From contig JAPYPT010000015.1 in assembly GCA_029937535.1 (NCBI GenBank), positions 1-35,566 on the forward strand: a DNA stretch of 35,566 nucleotides, given 5' to 3'. Positions 16,029-25,193 of this stretch are shown piece after piece. Below the pieces are notes generated by a model that worked only from the letters and a program-made list of their open reading frames with translations, searched no databases and was not told the origin of the DNA. The translations under genes were made by a program, and so were the position numbers. Numbering within the stretch: the stretch's first letter is position 1; each line of letters begins with the position of its first letter. This stretch comes from Alphaproteobacteria bacterium (GTDB lineage: Bacteria; Pseudomonadota; Alphaproteobacteria; GCA-2731375).

Positions 16029-18842
16029 ATGACGACGCGTATGTTGGTAGACGCGACGCATGCGGAAGAAACCCGCATCGTCGTTGTCGATGGCAAGCGG
16101 TTGATTGATTTCGACTTTGAAACAGCCACAAAAAAACAACTCAAAGGCAACATCTATTTGGCCAAGGTGACGCGGGTTGAACCTTCGTTGCAGGCGGCTT
16201 TCGTGGACTATGGTGGCAACCGCCATGGGTTCTTGGCCTTTAACGAAATTCATCCGGATTATTATCAGATCCCGATCGCCGACCGTGAAGCGCTCCTGCA
16301 GGATGAGGCCGAACAGGCCGCCCGGCAAGCGGAGTTGGAAGACCGTATCGACGGCAATAATGGCGATGATGACGGTGATGAAGATGACAGGCCGGACACG
16401 GATGGTGACGGCGCCGGGATTTCCGGGGATGCGGGGTATGATGACGCCGCCCTTGATCAAGTCCGCGCCGAAGACGATGGCGACGACGATAGCGATGGCC
16501 AAGACGATCGCGGCGACAATGACGGCGACAGCGACGGTGATGACGGTCGGAATGACAGTGAATCCGCCGGCGCTGTCGATGCCATGGATGAGGTGCCCCG
16601 GCCCCGGGCCCGTAACCGGCGCAGCTACAAGATCCAGGAAGTCATAAAGCGCCGGCAAGTTCTGCTGATCCAGGTGGTTAAGGAAGAACGCGGCAACAAG
16701 GGCGCGGCGCTGACCACCTATCTGTCCCTGGCCGGACGTTATTGTGTCTTGATGCCCAATACGGCGCGCGGCGGCGGCATCAGCCGCAAGATCGCCAATC
16801 AGACGGCCCGGCGGAAGCTAAAGGATATTGTCAGTGACCTGGATGTACCCGCTGGCATGGGCGTCATCGTCCGAACCGCGGGGCAAAACCGCACAAAGGC
16901 CGAGATCCGCCGCGATTTCGAATATTTGCTGCGGCTTTGGGATAGCGTACGGGATCTGACGCTGGATTCTTCCGCCCCCACGGTGGTCTATGAAGAAGCC
17001 AACCTGATCAAGCGGGCAATCCGCGATATGTACGCCAAGGACATCGACGAGGTCTTGGTGGATGGCGAAGACGGCTATCGCGTGGCCAAGGATTTCATGC
17101 GCATGCTGATGCCGTCCCACGCCAAGAAGGTTCAACCGTACCGTGACCGTATTCCCCTGTTGCACCGCTATCAGGTGGAACAGCAATTGGACAGCATGCA
17201 TTCCAACGTGGTGCAGCTGAAATCCGGCGGCTATCTGGTCTTTGCCCAAACCGAGGCGTTGGTGGCGGTCGATGTGAACTCGGGCCGTTCCACCAAGGAG
17301 CGGAATATCGAGGAAACCGCCCTGAAGACTAATCTGGAGGCGGCCTCGGAGGTTGGCCGGCAGTTGCGGCTGCGGGATTTGGCCGGGCTTGTGGTGATCG
17401 ACTACATTGACATGGATGAAAACCGCAACAACCGCGCCGTCGAACGGCGCATGAAGGACGCCTTGAAGGATGACCGGGCCCGCATTCAGGTCGGCCGGAT
17501 ATCGTCGTTTGGACTGATGGAACTCTCCCGTCAGCGCCTGCGTCCCAGCCTGTTCGAGGCTTCGACCAAGATCTGCGAGATCTGCGCCGGATCTGGCTTT
17601 GTGCGCACGACGGAATCCACGGCCCTGCACGTGCTCCGTTCAATCGAGGAAGAGGGCATCCGGGGCCGGGCGGCACAGTTGACCGTGCATGCCCCAAGCG
17701 ATGTCTCGCTGTATTTGCTGAACCAGAAGCGGGAACATCTGGCGGAAATCGAACAGCGCTATGGCATGCGGATTTTCGTCCTCGGCGATGAAGCCCTGGT
17801 CGCGCCCGACTGCCGTATCACGGTTGATCAGACCCGCACCGCCCAGGAAATCGAGGAGATCGAGCAGGAACGGCGGCGCAATGCCGAGAATTTGCCCCTG
17901 CCGGATGATGACGACGATGTGGTGGAAGCCGAGGCTGTTGATGTAACGGACGGCGACGATGAAGAGAAGCCCAAGGAGCGGCGTCCGCGCCGCCGCCGCC
18001 GCTCCCGCCGGCGCGGAGAAGAGCGCAAGGCCGAGGAAGATGGCAACAACACGGATGCGAGCGCCGATGGCGCCGAAATCGAGGCCGAGACGGAAGCCAG
18101 CCGCGGTAATGGCCAAGACGAAGCCTCTTCCGGCGGCAATAATGGCGAAGGCGAAGGCGAAGGTGAAGGCGATGAACGAAGCCGCCGCCGCCGCCGTGGC
18201 CGGCGCGGCGGACGGCGCCGGCGCTCCGGTGCCGAGCAGACCGAACAGGTAGACGGCGATGCCGTCACCAATGGCGCCACCGAAGGTGCGGATGCGGCGG
18301 AACCCATGGTAAGCGTGGAAGCCACCGAAACCACGGAATCCACCCAAGGTACCCAGTCCGTCGTTGAACGGGCCGGTTACATGGCGGGTGCGGAGGCCGC
18401 CCCGGCGGAGACGGCTGAACTGGCCGAGACGTCAGAGGACACCGAGACGCCAAAACAGACCGAGACCACTAGTTTCATTGCCGCCGTGGAAGCGCCCGCG
18501 CCGATCGGCTTTACCGCTTCGGGTATGACCAACAATGAAGCCGACGATACGGATACTTCAGACGAGACCCCTGTGCCGGAAGACGCAGGCCCGGCCACCG
18601 TACCGGAATCAGCACCGGAACCAGAACCAGAAGCGGACATTGCGCCGGAACCCATTGCCGTGGCGATACCGGAACCAGTCGGCGAGCCGGCCATTGAAAC
18701 CGATGGTGGCGTTGATGGTAATGGTGAGGACGCCGCGCCCGTCGAAGCGGAGGCTGAAGCGGAAGCGGAGGCTGAAACAGCAGATGCCGCGGCTGACGAA
18801 CCCAAAAAACCGAAACGCCGTGGCTGGTGGCAGCGGGGCTGA
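16029..18842 (+). CDS. rne: Ribonuclease E
   Basis: A 937-residue endoribonuclease that starts mRNA decay and processes rRNA and tRNA precursors. The S1 domain near the N-terminus (GNIYLAKVTRVEPSLQAAFVDYG) is interrupted by an acidic Asp/Gly-rich insert (~105-187). The catalytic DNase I-like domain carries VDVNSGRST (D415) and VIDYIDMDENRN; the zinc-link CEICAGSG has C516 and C519. The C-terminal ~330 residues are low-complexity and disordered: two arginine-rich blocks (RRRRRSRRR and RSRRRRRGRRGG) and acidic repeats (GEGEGEGD, PEPEPE, EAEAEAEAE). The extreme C-terminus RRGWWQRG resembles the GWW motif that binds PNPase in Caulobacter. ATG at 16029 gives the usual beginning (MLVDATHAEETR); in-frame ATG at 16020 and GTG at 16011 are alternatives. 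Confidence 0.95.
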   Translation: MTTRMLVDATHAEETRIVVVDGKRLIDFDFETATKKQLKGNIYLAKVTRVEPSLQAAFVDYGGNRHGFLAFNEIHPDYYQIPIADREALLQDEAEQAARQAELEDRIDGNNGDDDGDEDDRPDTDGDGAGISGDAGYDDAALDQVRAEDDGDDDSDGQDDRGDNDGDSDGDDGRNDSESAGAVDAMDEVPRPRARNRRSYKIQEVIKRRQVLLIQVVKEERGNKGAALTTYLSLAGRYCVLMPNTARGGGISRKIANQTARRKLKDIVSDLDVPAGMGVIVRTAGQNRTKAEIRRDFEYLLRLWDSVRDLTLDSSAPTVVYEEANLIKRAIRDMYAKDIDEVLVDGEDGYRVAKDFMRMLMPSHAKKVQPYRDRIPLLHRYQVEQQLDSMHSNVVQLKSGGYLVFAQTEALVAVDVNSGRSTKERNIEETALKTNLEAASEVGRQLRLRDLAGLVVIDYIDMDENRNNRAVERRMKDALKDDRARIQVGRISSFGLMELSRQRLRPSLFEASTKICEICAGSGFVRTTESTALHVLRSIEEEGIRGRAAQLTVHAPSDVSLYLLNQKREHLAEIEQRYGMRIFVLGDEALVAPDCRITVDQTRTAQEIEEIEQERRRNAENLPLPDDDDDVVEAEAVDVTDGDDEEKPKERRPRRRRRSRRRGEERKAEEDGNNTDASADGAEIEAETEASRGNGQDEASSGGNNGEGEGEGEGDERSRRRRRGRRGGRRRRSGAEQTEQVDGDAVTNGATEGADAAEPMVSVEATETTESTQGTQSVVERAGYMAGAEAAPAETAELAETSEDTETPKQTETTSFIAAVEAPAPIGFTASGMTNNEADDTDTSDETPVPEDAGPATVPESAPEPEPEADIAPEPIAVAIPEPVGEPAIETDGGVDGNGEDAAPVEAEAEAEAEAETADAAADEPKKPKRRGWWQRG

Positions 18843-18883
18843 TTATTTTGAGCGAACGCCGTTAGGCGATCTTCAAGTTCGAC

Positions 18884-20062
18884 TTATCGGCCTGTAACTT
18901 TGCCAGAATTCGCTAGCCAGCTTTGCAGGCGGCGGCAGGCTTCCGCCATGTCCTCATCGGATCCGGCAAAGGAAAATCGCACGTAGGATGCGCCGTCAAC
19001 GGGGTCGAAATCATTGCCAGGCGTGGCCGCCACGCCGGTCTCTTCCAGCATTTGGGCGCAAAAGGCCAGGGCATCGTTGGTAAAGGCGCGCACATCGGCA
19101 TAGATGTAAAAGGCGCCGTCGGCGGGGGCAAGCCGGTCCAGGCCCGCCTTCGGCAACTCCGCCAGCAATAGTTTCCGGTTACGGGCATAGCGGGCAACAT
19201 TGGCATCCAACTCCAACCCGCAGTCAAACGCCGCGACGGCGGCGTGCTGGGCCAAACTGGGAGCGGAGATGAAGAGGTTCTGGGCCAGGCGTTCCACCGG
19301 ACGCAACATATCCTCGGGCAAGACCATCCAGCCCAACCGCCAGCCGGTCATGGAATAATATTTCGAAAACGAATTGATCACCACGGCCTGTTCGTCATGG
19401 GCCACGGCGGTTGCCGCCTCGATACCGTCGGCGCCATAGGTGATCTGATGATAGATCTCGTCCGAGATGTAGCGGATGGCGTGACGGCGGCAATAGTCCA
19501 AGATCTGTTCCAGCTCGTCCTCGCGCAGCATGGAACCGGTCGGATTGGCCGGCGAGGCGATGAGCAATCCATCCAGATCCCCGCCCCCCGCCGCGTCCAG
19601 GGCCGCCAAGGTCGGTTGAAAGCGGCTCTCCGGCCCCACCGGAACTTCCACCGCCTCGATATCCAAGGCGCCGAGAATATTGCGGTAACACGGATACCCT
19701 GGCCGCAGAATGGCAACCTTGTCGCCCGGATCAAAGGCCGCCAGGAAGGTCAACAAAAAGGCGGCGGACGATCCAGTGGTAACGCAAATACGCTCCGGCG
19801 GTACGGTTACGCCATAATAGTCCTGATAATGCCGGGCAATACGCTCCCGTAACGGCAGGATGCCGGTGGCCAGGGTATAGCCCAGCAAGTCATCGTCTAG
19901 AGCCTTCTTGGCGGCATCGATTACACCACGGGGCGCGGAGGTTGATGGCTGCCCCACTTCCATATGCAGAACCCCTTCCCCCGACGCTTCGCGCTCGGCC
20001 GCTGCCTTCATCACATCCATGACGATGAAGGCGGGAATGGTTCCCCTTTGGGATATCTTCAT
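18884..20062 (-). CDS. Class I/II pyridoxal-phosphate aminotransferase
   Basis: A 392-residue fold-type I aminotransferase of the aspartate aminotransferase superfamily. Visible are the N-terminal substrate loop (VGQPSTSAPRGVID), a phosphate-side GSSAAFLLTFLA, SPANPTGSML (Asn), SDEIYHQITYG (Asp/Tyr binding the cofactor ring), and the Schiff-base lysine K234 in NSFSKYYSMTGWRLGWM. A C-terminal Arg in YVRFSFAG should bind the substrate carboxylate. The amino donor cannot be assigned from sequence. ATG at 20062 lies seven bases after the stop of the GGT-like gene, pointing to one transcript. Upstream in-frame starts would run through the GGT-like coding region and are rejected. It converges on rne with a 41-base gap. 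Confidence 0.9.
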   Translation of the reverse strand: MKISQRGTIPAFIVMDVMKAAAEREASGEGVLHMEVGQPSTSAPRGVIDAAKKALDDDLLGYTLATGILPLRERIARHYQDYYGVTVPPERICVTTGSSAAFLLTFLAAFDPGDKVAILRPGYPCYRNILGALDIEAVEVPVGPESRFQPTLAALDAAGGGDLDGLLIASPANPTGSMLREDELEQILDYCRRHAIRYISDEIYHQITYGADGIEAATAVAHDEQAVVINSFSKYYSMTGWRLGWMVLPEDMLRPVERLAQNLFISAPSLAQHAAVAAFDCGLELDANVARYARNRKLLLAELPKAGLDRLAPADGAFYIYADVRAFTNDALAFCAQMLEETGVAATPGNDFDPVDGASYVRFSFAGSDEDMAEACRRLQSWLANSGKVTGR

Positions 20063-20069
20063 TGCCACT

Positions 20070-21458
20070 TCAAAACCTGTCGAACACGGCCAGGCCAAAG
20101 GCCTTGGGATCGGAGGCGAACTGGCAGGTTTTCGGCCCGATACGTATGCCCTTGGGGCACCATAGAGCCTGGACGCGGCCCCATTCGGTAACCTTGTCGG
20201 GCACCGCCATTGCCTCGGCCAAGGTCGTATCGCCTGACATGACACGGAGACTAAGTGCCGCCACCCCCAAGGCGCCTTGGGGGCCGCCCGCGCCCGCCGC
20301 CGCCAGCACGGTTTGGTTTAAAGGATCATTGACCCCCAATAGGGGCAGCGGATAGCCACGCCCGCCCCCGCCTGGCCGTGGCCCACCAGGGCTTGATGAC
20401 AAGAAAATTCCTAATTCAGGCGCCATGATGGCGCTGCCGAAGGCGCCGTTCATGTCGAACACACAGGCGGCGGACGAGCCGAAACTATCGCCCACCACCA
20501 AGGCTGCCTCGCCCCGGTCGCCCCTTCGCGCCAGATCGGCGCCTTCGAAAATATCGTTGGCGGTGACGTTCGTGGAGGTTTTGGCCAGCGTCGTCGTCAG
20601 CAGTTGCGATGTATTCGTCCCATCCCCCAATATGGGATGATGCAGCACATGATTTCCGATAGGTGTCTGGGCGGTTCCCCGCCAGGAGGCGCGATACTTG
20701 CGCAACTCGGCAATGGTGATCTTGCCGCCATGCGAGGCGCCAGCCTGCAACATGCGCCGCCCGGCCTCACCGCCATAAATGTCGCCGACACCACGGGTCC
20801 GGATCCGCGTCAGGGTCGAGGCCAGCTCCACCTGAACAACGGTCTCGGCCTCCGCCAAGGGCGTGCCGTCCGCATGCAGGAATATCTTGGCGGCGGCCGC
20901 ATCCGCCTGCAAACGGGCAGCTTGCGGGCCGAGGCGTTTTGCCAGGGCGCGGCTGATCTGATGGCCGAAACGGGCCATTTTCTCCGCCGGCGCGACCATT
21001 TGCGCCCAAGGCAGACGGCCGTAGCGGCTGTGCAACAAGGCCATGCCGCGCAATGCTCCGGGGATAGCCATCACGCCGCCGGCCGCCGCCGCCGCCCGGA
21101 AATCCAACGTCTCGGTCTTGTTGGCGCGATGATCATAGTACAAACAAACGCCGCCACCGCCCAGGCCAACGGCCACGGGGTAGGTCACGGTCATGGCGAA
21201 ATACGCCGCCGTCGCGGCATCCGCCGCCGTACCGCCCGCCGATAGGGTATCCCGCGCCAACAATGCGGCACGTGGTTCCTCGCCAATTGCGGCGCCCAGG
21301 AAACCTTCTACGGCGCCAATCTCACCGACCTTCGGCGCCGGCCCGGCGCAGGCGGCGAGGAACAACAACAGTACGGCAAGGCAGCCGCGTTGACGGCGCC
21401 GCGCCGCGAACCTAGTTTGAAGACAATGCAACGATGGAGCGATGGGCTTGCGATACAT
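20070..21458 (-). CDS. Gamma-glutamyltransferase-like lipoprotein with altered active site
   Basis: About 462 residues. A lipoprotein signal (CLAVLLLFLAAC, lipobox LAAC) is followed by a GGT-fold region: GGTAADAATAAYFAMTVTYP, GLGGGGVCLYYD, DFRAAAAAGGVMAIPGALRGM and LPWAQMVAPAEKMA. GGT enzymes self-cleave before a Thr in a TTH-type motif. Here the equivalent position reads GSSAACVFD (S328, S329), so the Thr and His are missing. The part after it is about 135 residues, shorter than the usual small subunit of roughly 190. It may be a Ser-nucleophile variant or a non-processing homologue. The start is uncertain: ATG 21458 overlaps the divergent M48 start by 17 bases; TTG at 21431 would avoid this. 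It is the first gene of a pair with the aminotransferase. Confidence 0.78.
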   Translation of the reverse strand: MYRKPIAPSLHCLQTRFAARRRQRGCLAVLLLFLAACAGPAPKVGEIGAVEGFLGAAIGEEPRAALLARDTLSAGGTAADAATAAYFAMTVTYPVAVGLGGGGVCLYYDHRANKTETLDFRAAAAAGGVMAIPGALRGMALLHSRYGRLPWAQMVAPAEKMARFGHQISRALAKRLGPQAARLQADAAAAKIFLHADGTPLAEAETVVQVELASTLTRIRTRGVGDIYGGEAGRRMLQAGASHGGKITIAELRKYRASWRGTAQTPIGNHVLHHPILGDGTNTSQLLTTTLAKTSTNVTANDIFEGADLARRGDRGEAALVVGDSFGSSAACVFDMNGAFGSAIMAPELGIFLSSSPGGPRPGGGGRGYPLPLLGVNDPLNQTVLAAAGAGGPQGALGVAALSLRVMSGDTTLAEAMAVPDKVTEWGRVQALWCPKGIRIGPKTCQFASDPKAFGLAVFDRF

Positions 21459-22800
21459 AATTGGACTATTGCTGCTTTCATTCTTGACGCTAGTGTTCCG
21501 GTTGGAGCCGGCCCAGGCGCGCCGGGTTTCCTTTATCCGCGATGCGGAGATTGAAGATACCATTCGTCTGTTCGGGACACCACTGTTCGCCATCGCCGGG
21601 CTGGAACCATCCGCCGTGCGGGTATTTTTGGTCAAGGACCCCTCCCTCAACGCCTTTGTCGCCGGCGGGCAAAAAATATTCATCAACACCGGTCTTCTCA
21701 TCGCATCGGACAATGCCAATCAAGTTATCGGCGTCATGGCGCATGAAACCGGGCACATCACGGGCGGCCACCTGGCCCGCACCCAGGATGCCCTGCGCGA
21801 TGCCTCGGCCCAGTCAATCGTGGCCTTTGTCCTTGGCGCGGCGGCCGTCGTCGCCGGCCGGGGCCAGGCCGGTTCCGCCATCATCGCCGGCGGCACCCAG
21901 ATCGCCCAGCGTTCGTTTCTGAAATACAGCCGGGTGCAGGAAAGTTCGGCCGATCAGGCAGCCTTGGATATTCTGGAGCAGACCCGCCAATCGGCCCGCG
22001 GCATGCTGGCCTTTTTCGACAAGCTGGGCGATCAGGAGGCCCTGTTGTCGGCCAGCCAGGACCCCTATGTCCGCACCCATCCCTTGACCCGGAGCCGGGT
22101 CGACACGATCCGCGCCGCCGTGTCCCGCTCCCGCTATTCCGATGTGGCGGAACGACCTGAATATGTCGTTCGCCACAGTCGCATGCGGGCCAAGCTGATC
22201 GCCTTTCTGCGCAGCCCCGTGGAGACGTTCCGGAAGTACCCGGCCAGCGACACCTCTCTGTCGGGGCGCTATGCCCGGTCCATCGCCCGGCATCAGAAGC
22301 GGCAGACGGACAAGGCCCTGGCGCTGATCCGGGATTTGCTGGCGGAGCATCCCGACGACCCCTATTTCCATGAATTTCATGGACAGATCCTGTTGGAAAG
22401 CGGCCGGACGGCCGCCGCCGTGGCGCCCTACGAACGGGCGGTGGCGCTGCGCCCGAATAGTGTGCTGTTGCGCATCGGTCTGGGCCAGGCGCAAGTTTCC
22501 GTGGAGAGCGATCTGCATATCGAAGCCGCTATCGAGAACATGCGCCGCGCCGTGCGCCTGGCGCCGGGCAACCCATCCGCCTGGCGCTGGCTGGGCATGG
22601 CCCTGGGCCGTCACGGCGACATTGGCCAGGCATCCCTGGCCACGGCGGAGCGGTATTTTCTGACCGGTAAATTCCGCGACGCCATCGGTCAGGCCACGCG
22701 GGCGGAGCGGGCCTTGAAAAAAGGCACGCCCGGCTGGCTGCGGACCCAGGACCTCAAGACGGCCGCGCAACGGGCCGCCAAGCGCAAAAAGAAGCAATGA
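21442..22800 (+). CDS. M48 family metalloprotease with TPR repeats (BepA-like)
   Basis: A 452-residue periplasmic zinc protease. A signal peptide (~1-27, ending PAQA) is followed by an M48 domain with HEXXH as HETGH in [16 protein letters not shown] and the third ligand Glu in [12 protein letters not shown] helical TPR region occupies about 290-450 ([20 protein letters not shown], then [14 protein letters not shown]). This is the BepA/YfgC arrangement, in which the protease acts in outer-membrane protein assembly quality control. The C-terminus is very basic (RAAKRKKKQ). Start ATG 21442 overlaps or abuts the divergent GGT-like gene, so the two promoters must lie inside coding sequence. Its stop overlaps the glpK start by ATGA. 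Confidence 0.92.
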   Translation: MGLRYIIGLLLLSFLTLVFRLEPAQARRVSFIRDAEIEDTIRLFGTPLFAIAGLEPSAVRVFLVKDPSLNAFVAGGQKIFINTGLLIASDNANQVIGVMAHETGHITGGHLARTQDALRDASAQSIVAFVLGAAAVVAGRGQAGSAIIAGGTQIAQRSFLKYSRVQESSADQAALDILEQTRQSARGMLAFFDKLGDQEALLSASQDPYVRTHPLTRSRVDTIRAAVSRSRYSDVAERPEYVVRHSRMRAKLIAFLRSPVETFRKYPASDTSLSGRYARSIARHQKRQTDKALALIRDLLAEHPDDPYFHEFHGQILLESGRTAAAVAPYERAVALRPNSVLLRIGLGQAQVSVESDLHIEAAIENMRRAVRLAPGNPSAWRWLGMALGRHGDIGQASLATAERYFLTGKFRDAIGQATRAERALKKGTPGWLRTQDLKTAAQRAAKRKKKQ

Positions 22801-24335
22801 GCCCAGAATCGTTCATTCTGGCCTTGGACCAGGGCACCACGTCCAGCCGCGCCATTTTGTTCGATCATCACGGCGTGGCGCGGGCCACCTCACAGCGGGA
22901 GCTGGCGCAAGTGTTCCCCGCCCCCGGCCTCGTGGAACACGACGCGATGCAGATCTGGCGGGATACCCTGGCCGTGGCGCGGTCCGCCTTGGAACAGGGC
23001 GGCGTGGGGCCTGACCGGATCGCCGGCATCGGCATCACCAACCAACGGGAAACCACGGTGATCTGGCGCCGGGATACGGGCCTGCCGATCCACAACGCCA
23101 TCGTCTGGCAGGACCGCCGCACGGCCCCCCATTGCGAACGTCTGCGCCGGGACGGCCATGAAGATTTGATCGCGGCCCGTACGGGATTAGTTATCGATCC
23201 ATATTTTTCGGCCACCAAGATCGCCTGGCTACTGGACAATGTGGAGGGCGCGCGCGGCTGGGCGGAAGCGGGCGAGCTGGCCTTTGGCACCATCGATAGC
23301 TGGCTGCTGTGGAATCTGACGGGTGGCGCCAGCCACGCCACGGACGCCACCAATGCCGCCCGGACCATGCTGTTTGATATTCATCGCCAATGCTGGGATC
23401 GGGAACTTTGCCAATTGTTTGATATCCCGATGTCCCTGCTGGGTGAAGTCCGCGATTGTGCCGCCGATTTCGGCCATGCGGAGCATGACCTGTTCGGCGC
23501 TCCGATTGCCATTTTGGGCATGGCGGGCGACCAGCATGCGGCGACGGTTGGGCAAGCCTGTTTTCGCCCCGGCATGATCAAATCCACCTATGGCACCGGT
23601 TGTTTCGTGATGTTGAACACCGGGGCGGAGGCCGTGGCCTCGCAAAACCGGATGTTGACCACGGTGGCTTATCGCCTGAACGGCAAGACCACCTATGCCC
23701 TTGAAGGCAGCATCTTTATCGCCGGCGCCGCCATGCAATGGCTGCGCGACGGTTTGAAGTTAATTGCCGCGGCGCCGGAATCCGAATATCTGGCCAACAG
23801 CGTGGCCTCTACCGATGGCGTGATCATGGTGCCGGCCTTCACCGGACTGGGCGCACCTTATTGGGATGCGGATGCGCGCGGCGCAATCCTGGGCCTGACC
23901 AGGGACAGCGGCATCGCGCAGATTGTCCGCGCGGGCCTGGAGGCGGTCTGCTATCAGACCCGCGATCTGCTTCTGGCCATGAGCCGGGATGCGGCCGCAA
24001 CAACGGACGGATCGACTAACGGATCGGCTGGCGGAGCTGGATTACAATTAGATACGCTACGCGTCGATGGCGGCATGGTTGGCAATGATTGGCTGATGCA
24101 GTTTCTCGCCGATATTCTGGATGTCACGGTGGATCGGCCGGTGGTGACGGAAACCACTGCCCTGGGCGCGGCCTATCTGGCGGGACTGCAGGGATCGGTA
24201 TTCCCCTCCATCGCCGACATCGGGACGCAATGGCAACGGGAAGCGACATTCACCCCGCAAATGGAAACGGGAGAGCGGGAGCGATTGTACGCCGCCTGGC
24301 AGGCCGCCGTCGCCCGCGTGCGCACGGTGAGTTGA
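22797..24335 (+). CDS. glpK: Glycerol kinase
   Basis: A 512-residue FGGY kinase that converts glycerol and ATP to glycerol 3-phosphate in the cytoplasm. Motifs are nearly canonical: [100 protein letters not shown] and [18 protein letters not shown] short Ser/Gly/Ala-rich insertion (about 402-414) before LRVDGGM differs from typical GlpK. Length is normal. It shares ATGA with the M48 protease stop, implying translational coupling. No glpF, glpD or glp regulator is in the window, so its placement between two envelope-protein genes is unusual. Confidence 0.95.
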   Translation: MSPESFILALDQGTTSSRAILFDHHGVARATSQRELAQVFPAPGLVEHDAMQIWRDTLAVARSALEQGGVGPDRIAGIGITNQRETTVIWRRDTGLPIHNAIVWQDRRTAPHCERLRRDGHEDLIAARTGLVIDPYFSATKIAWLLDNVEGARGWAEAGELAFGTIDSWLLWNLTGGASHATDATNAARTMLFDIHRQCWDRELCQLFDIPMSLLGEVRDCAADFGHAEHDLFGAPIAILGMAGDQHAATVGQACFRPGMIKSTYGTGCFVMLNTGAEAVASQNRMLTTVAYRLNGKTTYALEGSIFIAGAAMQWLRDGLKLIAAAPESEYLANSVASTDGVIMVPAFTGLGAPYWDADARGAILGLTRDSGIAQIVRAGLEAVCYQTRDLLLAMSRDAAATTDGSTNGSAGGAGLQLDTLRVDGGMVGNDWLMQFLADILDVTVDRPVVTETTALGAAYLAGLQGSVFPSIADIGTQWQREATFTPQMETGERERLYAAWQAAVARVRTVS

Positions 24336-24421
24336 TCGGCACCTGGCTGCTGGGTATTGCCTACAAAGGCTTCCCGGCCCAATATCCACCCCAATCTGAC
24401 CTGAGCCGATACGGAGACCAC

Positions 24422-25180
24422 ATGGCATTCGCGTTCCTGCGCCGCATATGTTTCTTAATTTCTGTTGCCGCGGCGATCGCCGTACCCGCCACGGCCATGG
24501 CGCAACAGTCCAGGGACCCCGAAACGATCCGAATCGAACAGATCGTCCGCAACTACCTGCTGGCCAACCCGGAACTGCTGGTCGAGGTCATGCAAAAATT
24601 GGAACAGCGTCAGAAGGCCCAAAAGAAACAGGACCTGATCGGCGCCATCAAGTCCAACCGCAAGGCTTTGTTTGCCTCCACCGATGATTACATCGTCAAT
24701 CCCATGGGGCGGATACCCGTTGTCGAGTTTTTCGATTACCAATGCGGCTATTGCAAGAAATTCCACCCCACCCTGGCGCAGTTGTTGAAGGCGGATAAAT
24801 CCGTTCGGGTGGTGTTCAAGGAATTTCCCATTCTGGGTGACGTCTCGGTGATCGCCAGCCGCGCCGCCCTGGCCGCGAAAATCCAGGGCAAATATCTGGT
24901 CTTTCACAATGCCCTGATGTCTCTGCGCCGACGCCTGACGGAATCCTTGATCTTTCAAGTCGCCAAGGACGTCGGCCTGGATGTCGCGCGCCTAAAGAAG
25001 GACATGGACAGCAGAGAAGTTCTGGCGGTCATCCAATTGAACCGTGCTCTGGCTACCGAACTGGGCATTCGCGGCACGCCCAGCATCGTCGTTGGCCAGC
25101 AAATGGCGCCTGGCGCGGTCAGCTACGAACAGCTATTGGCCTTGGTGGAGCATGCCCGGGACAACTGTACCGTCTGTTAG
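24422..25180 (+). CDS. DsbA family thiol:disulfide protein
   Basis: A 252-residue periplasmic thioredoxin-fold protein. A signal peptide (LISVAAAIAVPATAMA) is followed by a helical N-terminal extension (~30-80, ending QKLEQRQKAQKKQDLIGAI) and a DsbA domain with active site CGYC (C108, C111) in FFDYQCGYCKKFHP. The cis-proline loop is GIRGTPSIVV. The extension plus this active site resembles Com1/BdbD or ScsC-type DsbA-like proteins, possibly an isomerase or oxidase. Start ATG 24422 has GGAG about six bases upstream; in-frame starts inside glpK are rejected. The gap from glpK is 86 bases. The C-terminus ends DNCTVC, giving two extra cysteines. Confidence 0.9.
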   Translation: MAFAFLRRICFLISVAAAIAVPATAMAQQSRDPETIRIEQIVRNYLLANPELLVEVMQKLEQRQKAQKKQDLIGAIKSNRKALFASTDDYIVNPMGRIPVVEFFDYQCGYCKKFHPTLAQLLKADKSVRVVFKEFPILGDVSVIASRAALAAKIQGKYLVFHNALMSLRRRLTESLIFQVAKDVGLDVARLKKDMDSREVLAVIQLNRALATELGIRGTPSIVVGQQMAPGAVSYEQLLALVEHARDNCTVC

Positions 25181-25193
25181 GGAACTTCACACT

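Noticed and set aside
15975-16658. Long minus-strand open frame with a hydrophobic Val/Ile/Ala-rich product opposite the start of rne
   Set aside because: It is the antisense image of the Asp/Gly-rich RNase E insert; GAC/GAT codons read backwards give Val/Ile. No ribosome site or family match.
18142-18178. Tandem GGCGAA-type hexamer repeat as a repeat array or CRISPR-like element
   Set aside because: It is in-frame coding repeat (Gly-Glu) within the disordered part of RNase E, without spacers.
17640-18805. Minus-strand Ser/Ala/Gly-rich open frames opposite the rne C-terminal region
   Set aside because: Low-complexity antisense of the Glu/Ala/Arg repeats in RNase E; the rne frame explains the sequence fully.
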